DNA from: Methylobacterium sp. J-070
GTDB taxonomy: Bacteria; Pseudomonadota; Alphaproteobacteria; Rhizobiales; Beijerinckiaceae
Assembly (NCBI RefSeq): GCF_022829385.1
Contig: NZ_JAKSXX010000235.1
Coordinates: 62,001 to 126,000 of the forward strand
Length of the DNA: 64,000 nucleotides
Direction of reading: 5' to 3'
Shown: piece after piece, positions 8,983 to 17,477 of the stretch
Numbering within the stretch: the first letter of the stretch is position 1
Layout: every line of letters begins with the position of its first letter
Notes under the pieces: generated by a model
Database searches by the model: none
What the model was told of the DNA's origin: nothing
Seen by the model: only the letters and a program-made list of their open reading frames with translations
Made by a program: the position numbers and the translations under genes

Positions 8983-9482
8983 TCAAGCATCGGCGGGGTC
9001 GCCTCGGACGGCAGCCTCGATCCGGGCGATGTCGATCCTGCGCATGGTCATCATCGCCTCGAAGGCGCGCCGGGCCGCGGCCGTGTCGGGATTGCTGTTG
9101 GCACGCAGCAGCGCCCGCGGCGTGATCTGCCAGGAGAAGCCCCACCGGTCCGTGCACCAGCCGCACTGGCTCTCCGCTCCGCCGTTGCCCACGATGGCAT
9201 CCCAGTACCGATCGGTCTCCGCCTGATCCTCGGTCAGCACCATGAAGCTGATGGCCGGATTGGCCTTGAAGGCGGGGCCGCCGTTCAGGCCGACGAACGG
9301 ACGGCCGAGCACGGTGAACGCGACCGTGAGTTCGCCGCCCTCGGTGCCCCCCGATAATCCGACGGGGCGTTCATGGGGGCGCCGACATGGCTGTCCGGGA
9401 AGGTGTCGGCATAGAACTGCGCGGCCTTGCGGGCCTCGCCGCGATCGAACCAGAGGCAGGTCGTCAGCTTGTCGGTCGTCAT
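8983..9482 (-). pseudogene. PhnB-like VOC protein, broken by a frameshift
   Basis: Starts at ATG 9482 with MTTDKLTTCLWFDRGEARKA, the usual PhnB/3-demethylubiquinone-methyltransferase-like (VOC fold) N terminus. It stays in frame to MNAPSDYRG near 9352. The rest of the family sequence (TEGGELTVAFTVLGRPFVGL, then QCGWCTDRWGFSWQI) continues in a different frame to a stop at 8983. Family proteins normally read DYPGG here, so one base seems to be missing next to the run of six G (minus strand) around 9348-9354. Either a recent pseudogene or a sequencing error at the homopolymer. It lies just downstream of another VOC gene, same strand. Confidence 0.8.
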
Positions 9483-9495
9483 GGCCGGTCTCCCC

Positions 9496-10287
9496 TCATG
9501 GCGCCTGTCGCGGACCGGCGAGGCCCAGCCGATTGCCCTCCGGATCGGCGATGATGGCCGAATAGCTGCCTCCGGGAATGGGATCGGGTCCTCGGAGCAC
9601 CGTGCCGCCGCTCTCGCGAACCGTCCCGAGTGCGGCATCGATATCCGGTACGTGGATGTACCAGTTCCACCGGGCCGGGGCGCCCGTCGCTGCGCTCGAC
9701 ATCACCGCGCCGGGGCGCAGGTCGCCGCGCCCGATGAAGGCGTACGCGCCCATCGCGCCCATCGGCATGGCCCCGAGCTTCTCCCAGCCGAACAGCGCGC
9801 CGTAGAACCCGATTGCCGCATCGGGATCGGGGGTTGCGAGTTCGATCCACACGCCGTGGCCGAGGGTCGGCGCCGTCCCGAGGGGCACCGGGCCGAAGGC
9901 GCGGGTCTCCCCCGGGCGCGCGGCGCTCATCACGGCGAAGACCACGTCCTGCGGGTCGCTCACCATGGCGAAGCGACCGACATGCGGGATATCGACCGGC
10001 CCGAAATGGATCCGGCCGCCGAGATCCATCACCCGGGACGCCAAGGCGTCGACATCGCGGGTCGCGAGGTAGACCGCCCAACCGGGAAAGCCCGGGGCTT
10101 CGGGCATCGGCCGCCGGATCCCGGCCACGGGTATCCCGTCAGCCTCGGCGATGCGGTAGCCGCCATGCTCGGGCATCGGCGAGGCGGCGACGCGCCAACC
10201 GGCGACCGCTTGGTAGAAGGCCTGGGCCGCGTCCGGGTCGGCTGCGTTCAGCTCGAACCAGATCGGTGTTCCCTCGACGACGGGCAT
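9496..10287 (-). CDS. VOC family protein with two glyoxalase-like domains
   Basis: 263 residues from ATG 10287, preceded by a good ribosome binding site (GGAGGAACGC). Two tandem vicinal-oxygen-chelate modules: the first about residues 5-120 (PIWFELNAADPDAAQAFY, then GWAVYLATRDVDALA), the second about 135-260 (GVWIELATPDPDAAIGFYGA, then WYIHVPDIDAALGTV, then ADPEGNRLGL). Proteins of this layout are often annotated as hydroxylase/glyoxalase-like; the substrate is unknown. It is divergent from an HxlR regulator, so it is a likely regulatory target, with the broken VOC gene as a downstream partner 13 bases away. Confidence 0.85.
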   Translation of the reverse strand: MPVVEGTPIWFELNAADPDAAQAFYQAVAGWRVAASPMPEHGGYRIAEADGIPVAGIRRPMPEAPGFPGWAVYLATRDVDALASRVMDLGGRIHFGPVDIPHVGRFAMVSDPQDVVFAVMSAARPGETRAFGPVPLGTAPTLGHGVWIELATPDPDAAIGFYGALFGWEKLGAMPMGAMGAYAFIGRGDLRPGAVMSSAATGAPARWNWYIHVPDIDAALGTVRESGGTVLRGPDPIPGGSYSAIIADPEGNRLGLAGPRQAP

Positions 10288-10369
10288 CGGGCGTTCCTCC
10301 GTGACGACGGGTGCTGTGGCCGCCTCGCGGCGACATCGCGGGCCTCGCTTTACCCAAGCTTGCATCCTC

Positions 10370-10386
10370 GGTTACACAAAGCAACC
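10370..10386. promoter_or_regulatory. Imperfect inverted repeat between VOC and HxlR genes
   Basis: GGTTACACAAAGCAACC: arms GGTTAC and GCAACC pair at five of six positions. It ends at the base before the HxlR ATG and lies within the 99-base divergent intergenic region. Dyad symmetry at this place fits an autoregulatory HxlR operator. No binding data and no consensus comparison were possible. Confidence 0.35.
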
Positions 10387-11079
10387 ATGCAGTCAGATAA
10401 AATAACTTGTGATCTCTCTCCGCCACGGGAGCGCCGGTACGACGATGCCTGCGGCACCGCCCTCGCCCTGGAATTCATCGGCGAGCGCTGGTCGCTGCTG
10501 ATCATGCGCGAGCTGGTCTACGGCCCCAGGCGCTTCGGCGAGATCCGGCTGAACCTTCCGGGCATCAGCGCGAACGTGTTGACCCAGCGTCTGGGGAGCC
10601 TGGAGGAGGCGGGGATCGTCCTGCGCCGTCGGTTGCCGTCCCCGGCCAACGTGCAGGTCTACGATCTGACGGATTGGGGCCGCGACGCCGCGCCGTTGAT
10701 GCGGGATCTCGGTCGCTGGGCCGCGCGCTCCCCACGTCATGACCCGCGCCTGTTCATGTCGGCCGCGTCGGCCATGATGTCGCTGCAGGCCCTCGTCGAT
10801 CGCGCGAAGGCCGCGACGTTGCCCGTCGCGGCCGCCTTCCATTTTCCCGGCGAGGATTTCGTCGCCACGGTGGCCGGCGGCGAGATCCTGGTGAGCCGTG
10901 GCGTCATGGCGGCGCCGGACCTCGCCTTCACCGGCGACACACTCGCCATGCGCCGCACGATCTACGGCAAGGCGCCCCTCGCCAGAGACGGCGCGGGCGG
11001 CACGCTCGCCTTCACGGGCAAGGCCGCTCTGGCGCACTCCTTCGTCGACCTGTTCGCCCTACCCGCTAAAATTCCCTGA
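10387..11079 (+). CDS. HxlR-family transcriptional regulator with C-terminal SCP2-like domain
   Basis: 230 residues. Residues 20-110 form the HxlR winged helix: DACGTALALEFIGERWSLLI, MRELVYGPRRFGEIR, ISANVLTQRLGSLEEAGIV. The C-terminal half (about 140-225, ending GKAALAHSFVDLF) resembles the sterol-carrier-like extension found in long HxlR proteins. ATG 10387 is chosen because the open frame upstream overlaps the divergent VOC gene and the domain begins soon after. HxlR proteins commonly respond to electrophiles or oxidative stress; the adjacent divergent VOC genes are the likely targets. Confidence 0.88.
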   Translation: MQSDKITCDLSPPRERRYDDACGTALALEFIGERWSLLIMRELVYGPRRFGEIRLNLPGISANVLTQRLGSLEEAGIVLRRRLPSPANVQVYDLTDWGRDAAPLMRDLGRWAARSPRHDPRLFMSAASAMMSLQALVDRAKAATLPVAAAFHFPGEDFVATVAGGEILVSRGVMAAPDLAFTGDTLAMRRTIYGKAPLARDGAGGTLAFTGKAALAHSFVDLFALPAKIP

Positions 11080-11219
11080 GGAGCAGCGTCACGGCTTTGA
11101 TCGTTCTTCAGCAACGTGCCTTCGCCGGCGCACTGCCGTGCGCCCCGCGGCCGACCGCCATCGCGCGTCCCCATCACCCGTTTGGAGCCGCTGCCTCGAT
11201 GCCGGGCGCATGGGCCGAT

Positions 11220-11531
11220 TCAGGTTCGGTCCGGGATATCCAGATCGAGGAGGGCGGAGCCCAGTCCCTTGCCGTGCGCGTCGAGCGCCAGCGAGCGGGT
11301 CACGCCGCCCCCAAGGGCGCCCGTCATCACGAAGTTCAGCGCCCCGATCTTCGGCAGCGCGTAGCGGACGACCTCGCCCGTCACGATCTCGCGGAAGTGC
11401 TCCTGCACCCGCCTGGCCGTGACATGCGCTTCGAGATGGCCGTAATCCGCCATGTCGTAGGCGATCAGCGCGATGTTCGACGTGTTGCCCTTGTCGCCCG
11501 TGCGGGAATGGGCGAGCGCGCGCAGCTTCAT
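11220..11531 (-). CDS. AtuA-associated small ferredoxin-fold protein
   Basis: 103 residues from ATG 11531, with GGGAGACGGGATC as upstream binding site. The N terminus LRALAHSRTGDKGNTSNIAL is characteristic of the small partner domain found fused to, or next to, AtuA/DUF1446 proteins. It lies 17 bases after the AtuA-like stop and in the same operon, so the two probably form a complex. The longer frame to 11813 overlaps the AtuA gene and is rejected. The enzymatic role of the pair is not well defined outside acyclic terpene catabolism. Confidence 0.82.
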   Translation of the reverse strand: MKLRALAHSRTGDKGNTSNIALIAYDMADYGHLEAHVTARRVQEHFREIVTGEVVRYALPKIGALNFVMTGALGGGVTRSLALDAHGKGLGSALLDLDIPDRT

Positions 11532-11548
11532 GATCCCGTCTCCCGATC

Positions 11549-12886
11549 TCAGGCGTCCACGAAGTCGACGCGCGGCCGTGCGAGCGCGGCCGGGACCAGC
11601 ACCGATTGCACGGCCACCACCTCGCGGGCCGACTTCCAGGCACCCCCGCCGCCCGCCGGACCGTTGGTGTAGAGCGTCTCGACCTCGTTTCCGATCCGGA
11701 CCGCCTCGGCGTACGTCTCGGTCCGCCCGGCCACGCGGAGCCGGACCTCGTAGGGCTCCCGCCCGGCCGACAGCGCCTCCCCGTGAAGCGCGTCGAGGCC
11801 GATGAGATCGCACCGCAGCTCGCTCGTCGCCACGCCGGTGAGGGCCAGGCGCTCGCGGACCACGTCGCGGGCGAGCCGGCCGCGGGCCAGCGCGCCGGGT
11901 CCGGCGTAGGAGATCTGCCCCTCGCCGACATACGAGTCCACGTACCCGACCGAGACCTTCAGGAGACCCGTCGCCGGCGACCCCGTCGCGCCGGAGGCCC
12001 GGACGCGATCCGGACCGACCTGCGCCATCTCGACCCCAGAGAAGTCGCCGACCACGTCCGGCTGCAGGTAGCGGGCCGGGTCATGCACCTCGTAGAGCAT
12101 CTGCTCCTTGCAGGTCGCCAGGCTGACCCGGCCGCCCGAGCCCGCGACCTTCGTGATCTCCACCGTGCCGTCCTCCGCCACGATCCCGATCGGGAAGCCG
12201 AGGCGCGCCAGGTCCGGGATGTCCTTGTGGCCGGGATCTGCGAAGTAGCCGCCGGTGATCTGGCCTGCGCATTCGAGCAGGTGGCCCGCGAGGGTGCCGC
12301 GGCCCAGGCGCTCCCAGTCGTCCATCGCCCAGCCGAATTCGTGGATCAGGGGGGCGAGGAACAGGGCCGGATCACCGACGCGGCCGGTGATGACCACGTC
12401 GGCGCCGTCCGCGAGCGCGGCGACGATCGGGGCCGCGCCGAGATAGGCATTGGCCGAGACGATGCGGTTGCCGAGGCTCGTCGCGGGCGCGCCGCTCTCC
12501 TCCAGGGTAAAATCGCCGGCCCGCACCGCGGCGAGGAGGTCGTCGCCGGTCACGGCGGCGATCCGCAGCCCGGCGAGACCCAGGTCCCGCGCCACGGCCC
12601 GGGTCCTATGGGCGGCGGCGACCGGATGGGCCGCGCCCATGTTGGTGACGATGCGGATGCCGCGGGTCCGGCACGGCACGAGCACCGCCCGCATCCGGGC
12701 TTCGAGAAGCGGATCGTAGCCGCCCTCGGGGTCTCGCAGCTTGGCCTGCTGCGCCAGCGCGATGGTGCGCTCGGCGAGGCACTCGAAGACGAGGTAGTCG
12801 ATCTCGCCACGCTCGGCGAGTTCGATCGCGGGCTCGATTCGGTCGCCGGCATATCCCGCGCCGGCGCCGAGGCGGACGGATCTCAT
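11549..12886 (-). CDS. AtuA family (DUF1446) acyclic-terpene-utilisation-like protein
   Basis: 445 residues. Diagnostic stretches are LGAGAGYAGDRIEPAIELAE at the N terminus, DYLVFECLAERTIALAQ, VTNMGAAHP, then GADVVITGRVGDPALFLAP and CAGQITGGYFADPG. Pseudomonas AtuA lies in citronellol/geraniol catabolism, but DUF1446 proteins are broader than that pathway. None of the carboxylase genes (atuC/atuF) that would define the pathway are here, so a terpene role is not established. ATG 12886 follows GAGGAATCG at suitable spacing. Forms a two-gene operon with the small protein at 11220. Confidence 0.85.
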   Translation of the reverse strand: MRSVRLGAGAGYAGDRIEPAIELAERGEIDYLVFECLAERTIALAQQAKLRDPEGGYDPLLEARMRAVLVPCRTRGIRIVTNMGAAHPVAAAHRTRAVARDLGLAGLRIAAVTGDDLLAAVRAGDFTLEESGAPATSLGNRIVSANAYLGAAPIVAALADGADVVITGRVGDPALFLAPLIHEFGWAMDDWERLGRGTLAGHLLECAGQITGGYFADPGHKDIPDLARLGFPIGIVAEDGTVEITKVAGSGGRVSLATCKEQMLYEVHDPARYLQPDVVGDFSGVEMAQVGPDRVRASGATGSPATGLLKVSVGYVDSYVGEGQISYAGPGALARGRLARDVVRERLALTGVATSELRCDLIGLDALHGEALSAGREPYEVRLRVAGRTETYAEAVRIGNEVETLYTNGPAGGGGAWKSAREVVAVQSVLVPAALARPRVDFVDA

Positions 12887-12941
12887 GGATCGATTCCTCT
12901 GACGGAGGGGAAAGACCCGGATGGCGACGCCGGCAGGGCCA

Positions 12942-13157
12942 TCACCCCGGAGGCCTCAGCCGGACCGGACCGGTGGATTCCTGCTCGCCGGCGCAGTCGA
13001 TGCCGGTCGGGCCGCAGACCCGGAGGATCGCGGGCCTCTGCGGGCTCACGGGACGTGCCGTCGTCCTCGGCCCGAACGGCGCCCGCTGTACGGGCGGCAC
13101 GCCGGGGTGGCCGGCGCTCGGGGACGTGACCGGCAGGAGGCCGAAATCAGTACTCAT
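12942..13157 (-). CDS. Possible short gene or gene remnant upstream of the AtuA operon
   Basis: The 345 bases between 12887 and 13231 hold no clear gene, but this minus-strand frame has an unusually strong ribosome binding site (AAGGGGGAG, 13166-13174) eight bases before its ATG. It begins with plausible coding sequence (MSTDFGLLPVTSPSAG). The remainder is Pro/Arg-rich and unlike any family I know. It could be the 5' end of a decayed gene, a small peptide, or chance in GC-rich DNA. It reads in the direction of the AtuA genes, 55 bases upstream of them. Confidence 0.25.
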   Translation of the reverse strand: MSTDFGLLPVTSPSAGHPGVPPVQRAPFGPRTTARPVSPQRPAILRVCGPTGIDCAGEQESTGPVRLRPPG

Positions 13158-13231
13158 GCTCGACGCTCCCCCTTCTCGATTCCGCGCGCGTCCCTTAACG
13201 CTTTGCGGAACGATACCGTGAGGAGTGGACG

Positions 13232-13489
13232 ATGTCTGTCAGACCGATCCTTCTTTCCGAGATGACGCGTATCGCCGACGAAAATCAGAAGTCCCTGCCG
13301 CCGCTCGTCGATGATCTGGTGATGCTGGAGACCGAGTTCGACTCGCTCTGCTTCGCGCTTCTCGTCGCCGGCATGGAGGAGCGCACCGGCCTCGACCCCT
13401 TCACCGAGATGGATATGGCCGATCTGCCGGTGACGGTGGGCGAACTCGTCGCGCTCTACGACCGCGCGCAGGCGCATGCGGCCGCCTAG
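13232..13489 (+). CDS. Acyl carrier protein-like protein
   Basis: 85 residues, acidic and helical. The core ETEFDSLCFALLVAGMEERT matches the ACP helix II region, with the serine of FDSL as the likely phosphopantetheine site. Sequence before and after (PPLVDDLVMLETEFDSL and TVGELVALYDRA) completes the four-helix pattern. It is not the housekeeping AcpP, which has LGADSLD. The stop lies 14 bases inside the following ligase gene, so this ACP is probably the dedicated carrier for that ligase. Confidence 0.82.
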   Translation: MSVRPILLSEMTRIADENQKSLPPLVDDLVMLETEFDSLCFALLVAGMEERTGLDPFTEMDMADLPVTVGELVALYDRAQAHAAA

Positions 13490-14867
13490 CCCGGCGAGCC
13501 TCCGCTCCGCCCTGAGCCGCGCCGGAGACGTCGGCGGCCGGACCATGTCCGATCCCAAGCGCTCCGTGGCGTTCGCGTCGCTCGAGACCGGTTCGAACCT
13601 GTCCTGTCCGCCGGCCGCACTGGCGGGTCGCTCCGTGCTGATCGCCACGCAAGCCCAGTTTCCGGCGGCGCTCTCCCTGATCGCCCTCGACGGTCTGGCG
13701 CAGCGGCTGGTTCTCGCGCCCCCCGACCTCCCGCAAGCGTCGCTCGGGACGATCCTGCGCGACGCCGAGATCGACACGGTCGTCACCGACGCGGCGGCGC
13801 ACGCGACGTCGGATTTCGCCGGGCTCGATGTCGTGATCGCCGACGACCGGCTCGTCCCGATCGACCCGATGCCCGACGACGCGGTCGCGACCGAATGGGT
13901 CCTCGCCACGTCCGGCACGACCGGCGCACCCAAGCTCGTCGTCCACACCCTGGAGGGCTTGGCCGGCGCGATCGAACCGGTGGTCGATGCCGCCGCCACG
14001 GTCTGGGGCACCTTCTACGACATCAGGCGCTACGGCGGTCTGCAGATCTTCCTCCGCGCCGTCCTGGGTCCGTCCTCGCTGATTCTTTCGGACGCCGACG
14101 AGGCCGTCGGCACCTTCCTCGATCGCCTGGGCCGCGCGGGCGCGACCCACATCCTCGGCACGCCGTCGCATTGGCGGAGGGCCCTGATGAGCCCGAGACT
14201 GTCGGGGCTCGCGCCGCGCTACGTGCGCCTCTCCGGCGAGATCGCCGACCAGGCGATCCTCGATCAGCTCAAGCGGGCGTTCCCCGAGGCGCACGTGGCC
14301 CACGCCTACGCGTCGACCGAGGCGGGCGTCGGCTTCAGCGTCGACGACGGCCGCGCCGGGTTTCCCGCCGATCTGGTCGGCGCCCGACCGGGCATCGAGA
14401 TCCGGGTCCGGGACGAGATCCTGCAGGTGCGGTCGGTCCGGACCGGGCGGCGTTACCTTGGCGCCGATGCCGCTGACCTCGCGGACAGCGAGGGCTTCGT
14501 CGATACGGGCGACCGGGTCGCGGTACACGAGGGTCGGTACGTCTTCCTCGGCCGGCGCAGCGGACTCATCAACGTTGGCGGTGCCAAGGTGCAGCCGGAG
14601 GAGGTCGAGGCGGTCCTGAACCGTCACCCCGGCGTGTCGATGGCGCGCGTGCGCGGGCGCCCGAACCCGATCCTCGGATCCCTCGTGGTCGCCGATATCG
14701 CGCTGCACGGGCGTCTCCCGGAGGGCGACGACGCGGCGGCCCTGTCGGCCGAGCTGCTGGCCCTCTGTCGCCGGGAACTGCCCGCCTACAAGGTTCCCGC
14801 CCGGCTCGTCTTCGTCGAGACGCTGCCGCTGACGGCGAGCGGCAAGCTCGCGCGAGGCATGCCGTGA
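13476..14867 (+). CDS. AMP-dependent ligase (acyl/aryl adenylate-forming enzyme)
   Basis: 463 residues from ATG 13476 (ATG 13545 is an alternative start). ANL superfamily motifs: ATSGTTGAPKLVVHT (P-loop A3), HAYASTEAG (A5), DTGDRVAVHEGRYVFLGRRS (A7/A8), GGAKVQPEEVE and the C-terminal catalytic lysine region LPLTASGKLARG (A10). The N-terminal half is shorter than in standard acyl-CoA synthetases. Overlap with the ACP gene and coupling to a reductase suggest that it loads an acid onto the ACP; the acid is unknown. Confidence 0.88.
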   Translation: MRPPSPASLRSALSRAGDVGGRTMSDPKRSVAFASLETGSNLSCPPAALAGRSVLIATQAQFPAALSLIALDGLAQRLVLAPPDLPQASLGTILRDAEIDTVVTDAAAHATSDFAGLDVVIADDRLVPIDPMPDDAVATEWVLATSGTTGAPKLVVHTLEGLAGAIEPVVDAAATVWGTFYDIRRYGGLQIFLRAVLGPSSLILSDADEAVGTFLDRLGRAGATHILGTPSHWRRALMSPRLSGLAPRYVRLSGEIADQAILDQLKRAFPEAHVAHAYASTEAGVGFSVDDGRAGFPADLVGARPGIEIRVRDEILQVRSVRTGRRYLGADAADLADSEGFVDTGDRVAVHEGRYVFLGRRSGLINVGGAKVQPEEVEAVLNRHPGVSMARVRGRPNPILGSLVVADIALHGRLPEGDDAAALSAELLALCRRELPAYKVPARLVFVETLPLTASGKLARGMP

Positions 14868-15592
14868 GCGCACCGCGTCTCGTCGTCGTCACCGGGGCAA
14901 GCCGCGGGATCGGTCTCGCCATCGCCGAGACTCTTGCCGGCGACGGATTTTCGGTACTGGCCATCGCGCGCAACTGCGGTCCGGCGCTGACGGCGGCGAT
15001 GGCCAGCCGCCCGAGCCTGCGGTTCCGGTCGTTCGACCTCGCGGACGTCGACGGCCTCCACAATCTCGCGCGGGAGATCCGCACGGATCACGGCACCGTC
15101 TACGGGCTGGTGAACAACGCCGCCCTGGGAACGCCGGGCCTCCTCGCGACGATGCCGACGGGTGAGATCGCCCGCATGGTGCAGCTCAACGTGCTCTCGC
15201 CGATGGTGCTGACCAAGCATCTCGTCCGCGGGATGATGTCGGCCCGCGCCGGGCGCATCGTCAACGTCTCCTCGATCATCGCCGGGACCGGGTACAACGC
15301 CCTCTCGGTCTACGGCGCGACCAAGGCCGGGATGGTGGGGTTTACGCGTTCGCTGGCGCGGGAGGTCGGGCCGCTCGGCGTCACGGTGAACGCCGTCGCG
15401 CCGGGCTTCATCGACACCGACATGACCGGCGGCCTCGGCGCCGAGGAGCAGGACCGGATCGCACGACGCGCGGCCCTGCGGCGCCTCGCCGAACCTCGGG
15501 ACGTGGCCGATGCCGTCGCCTACCTGATGTCCGAGCGGGCCCGGAACATCACCGGCACGGTCCTGACCGTGGACGCCGGAAGCACCGCCTGA
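14864..15592 (+). CDS. Short-chain dehydrogenase/reductase, FabG-like
   Basis: 242 residues starting at GTG 14864 in a four-base overlap with the ligase stop. Classical SDR motifs: VTGASRGIGLAIAE (NAD(P) binding), LVNNAALG, SSIIAGTGYNALSVYGATKAG with Ser and YxxxK catalytic residues, and VNAVAPGFIDTDM. The closest general type is 3-oxoacyl-ACP reductase, which fits a cluster having its own ACP. It probably reduces an ACP-bound beta-keto intermediate; no ketosynthase is present in the window, so the partner must lie elsewhere. Confidence 0.9.
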   Translation: MSAPRLVVVTGASRGIGLAIAETLAGDGFSVLAIARNCGPALTAAMASRPSLRFRSFDLADVDGLHNLAREIRTDHGTVYGLVNNAALGTPGLLATMPTGEIARMVQLNVLSPMVLTKHLVRGMMSARAGRIVNVSSIIAGTGYNALSVYGATKAGMVGFTRSLAREVGPLGVTVNAVAPGFIDTDMTGGLGAEEQDRIARRAALRRLAEPRDVADAVAYLMSERARNITGTVLTVDAGSTA

Positions 15593-15601
15593 GGCCGCCG
15601 A

Positions 15602-17392
15602 TCAGAACGGCCAGTCGCCCGCCGCGATCCGCGCGTAGCCGGCCGGATCGAGGCGCATGTAGGCGCCGCGCTGCCGGTCCCAGGCCAGGATCGGGTCGGG
15701 ACAGCGGGCTGGCGCGAAACCGACCGCGCGCAGGTCTCCGACGGCCGGTTTGAACGTGCTCGTGAGCGGAAGGCTGTCCGCCAGTCTCAGGAACACCGGG
15801 CATGCATAAGAGGGCAGCGACACGCGGAGAGATCGGTTGAAGCCGGCGGCGTCGAAGTCCGGATCGACCGCCAGCGCCGCCATGCCGGCCCGGCCCTCGT
15901 GGCCCGGGACGTCGACACCGAAGACCGCCGCCGCCCGCACGCCCGGTATGGCGAGCAGCGTCTCCGTGACCTCGGCGCAGGAGACGTTCTCGCCCTTCCA
16001 GCGGAAGGTGTCGCCGATCCGCTCGACGAAACGGACGAAGCCGCGTCGGTCGCGGCGCATCAGGTCGCCGGTGCGAAACCAGCGGTCTCCCGGCGTGCGC
16101 ACGTCGTGCGCGACCTTGGCGGAGGTGGCGGCGGGGTCGGTATAGCCCTCGAACGGCCGGCCAGCGTCGCCTTCGCCGGATCCGATCAAACCCAGGGCTT
16201 CGCCGGGCTCGTCCCAGGCGCACGGGATGCAGAAGCCGTCGGTCCCGCGCAGGAGCGTCCCGGTCTCCGGATCGCAGCGCACGATGGCGAACGGGAAGCG
16301 TCCTGCGAGTAGCGGCGGCACGCGGCCGATCGCGCCGACCTCACCCTCGCAATTGTAGAGCGACAGGTTGCCTTCGGTGGAGGCGTAGAATTCGAGGATG
16401 CGCAGCCCCGTGAACCGCGCCGCGAACGCCCGCCAGGGCGCCGGCGCCAGGCCGTTGCCGACGCAGAGACGCAGCCTGTGACGCGCTTCGTCGGGATGCG
16501 GCGGCGCCTCCGCGAGAAGTCGGCACAGCTCCCCGATATACTGGAACAGTGTCGCGCCCGAAGCGGTCACGTCCGGCCAGAACCGCGACAGGGAGAAGCG
16601 GCTGCGGATCACGACCGATCCCCCGCGCACCAGGAGTGCCCCCGGCGCGACGATCCCGCCGACGCTGTGCGACATCGGCAGGCACAGATACATGCGGTCG
16701 TCGGACGTCACGTCGGCGAGTCCGGCGAACCAGAGGCTCCATTCGAGGATCCGGCGGTGGCTGACCAGCGCCGCCTTCGGAAAGCCGGTGGTGCCGGAGG
16801 TGAAGACGAGGAGCGCCGTGTCGGCGATCGTGGGCCGCACGCCCTCGTCCGGGCGAAGCGGCGCATCGGAGCGGCGGCTCATGTCCGCCTCGATGCAGGC
16901 CTCGCCGTCCGCGGACCCGTGCGTCCACACCGCTACGCCGTCCGGCGCACCGAGCCGCTCCCGGAGCGCGGCCTGGACGATGACGTGGCGCGCCTCCGAG
17001 ACGCGCAGGGCATGGGCGAGGGAGCCGCCGACGAGGCTCGTGTTGATGAGCGCGGTGACGACACCGATCCGGCCGAGACCGAGCCAGATCGCGAGATAGT
17101 CCGGGTCGTTCCCCATCAGGAGGGCGATCCGGTCGCCGCGGCCGAGCCCCTGCGCGAGAGCCCAGCGCGCGTAGCGCCGGGAGCGCGATGCGAGTTCGTC
17201 GTAGCTCAGCCCCGTCGACTCGCCGATCAGCGCCGGGCGCGCCCCATGGTTCAGCGCCAACGCGTCGACCAGGTCCGGCAACGTTCGTCCGGGATCGCGG
17301 GCGATCGATGCCGTGGCGGTGAGCGCCCGCGCCCAATCCTGCGCGGCGGAGGGGCGCGCCGGCTCCGCGGTGTCGTGGTCAGCCTGTCTCAT
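15602..17392 (-). CDS. FATP-like long-chain acyl-CoA synthetase
   Basis: 596 residues. ANL motifs: LLVFTSGTTGFPKAALVSH (P-loop), FYASTEGNLSLYN (the FATP/very-long-chain variant), DRWFRTGDLMRRDRRGFVRF, ERIGDTFRWKGENVSCAEV and LTSTFKPAVGDL near the C terminus. TFRWKGENVS is typical of the fatty acid transport protein/VLACS branch. Cytoplasmic or peripheral membrane; activates long-chain fatty acids with CoA or transfers them onward. Converges tail-to-tail with the SDR gene nine bases away and follows the GNAT-like gene by 85 bases on the same strand. Confidence 0.9.
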   Translation of the reverse strand: MRQADHDTAEPARPSAAQDWARALTATASIARDPGRTLPDLVDALALNHGARPALIGESTGLSYDELASRSRRYARWALAQGLGRGDRIALLMGNDPDYLAIWLGLGRIGVVTALINTSLVGGSLAHALRVSEARHVIVQAALRERLGAPDGVAVWTHGSADGEACIEADMSRRSDAPLRPDEGVRPTIADTALLVFTSGTTGFPKAALVSHRRILEWSLWFAGLADVTSDDRMYLCLPMSHSVGGIVAPGALLVRGGSVVIRSRFSLSRFWPDVTASGATLFQYIGELCRLLAEAPPHPDEARHRLRLCVGNGLAPAPWRAFAARFTGLRILEFYASTEGNLSLYNCEGEVGAIGRVPPLLAGRFPFAIVRCDPETGTLLRGTDGFCIPCAWDEPGEALGLIGSGEGDAGRPFEGYTDPAATSAKVAHDVRTPGDRWFRTGDLMRRDRRGFVRFVERIGDTFRWKGENVSCAEVTETLLAIPGVRAAAVFGVDVPGHEGRAGMAALAVDPDFDAAGFNRSLRVSLPSYACPVFLRLADSLPLTSTFKPAVGDLRAVGFAPARCPDPILAWDRQRGAYMRLDPAGYARIAAGDWPF

Positions 17393-17477
17393 CCGTCCCC
17401 GCTTCGGACACGCGGCGGCCCGGGGCGGGCGGGTCGCGCACCCGGACCGCGGGAGGCAGCGCCCGGCGATCCGCGGT

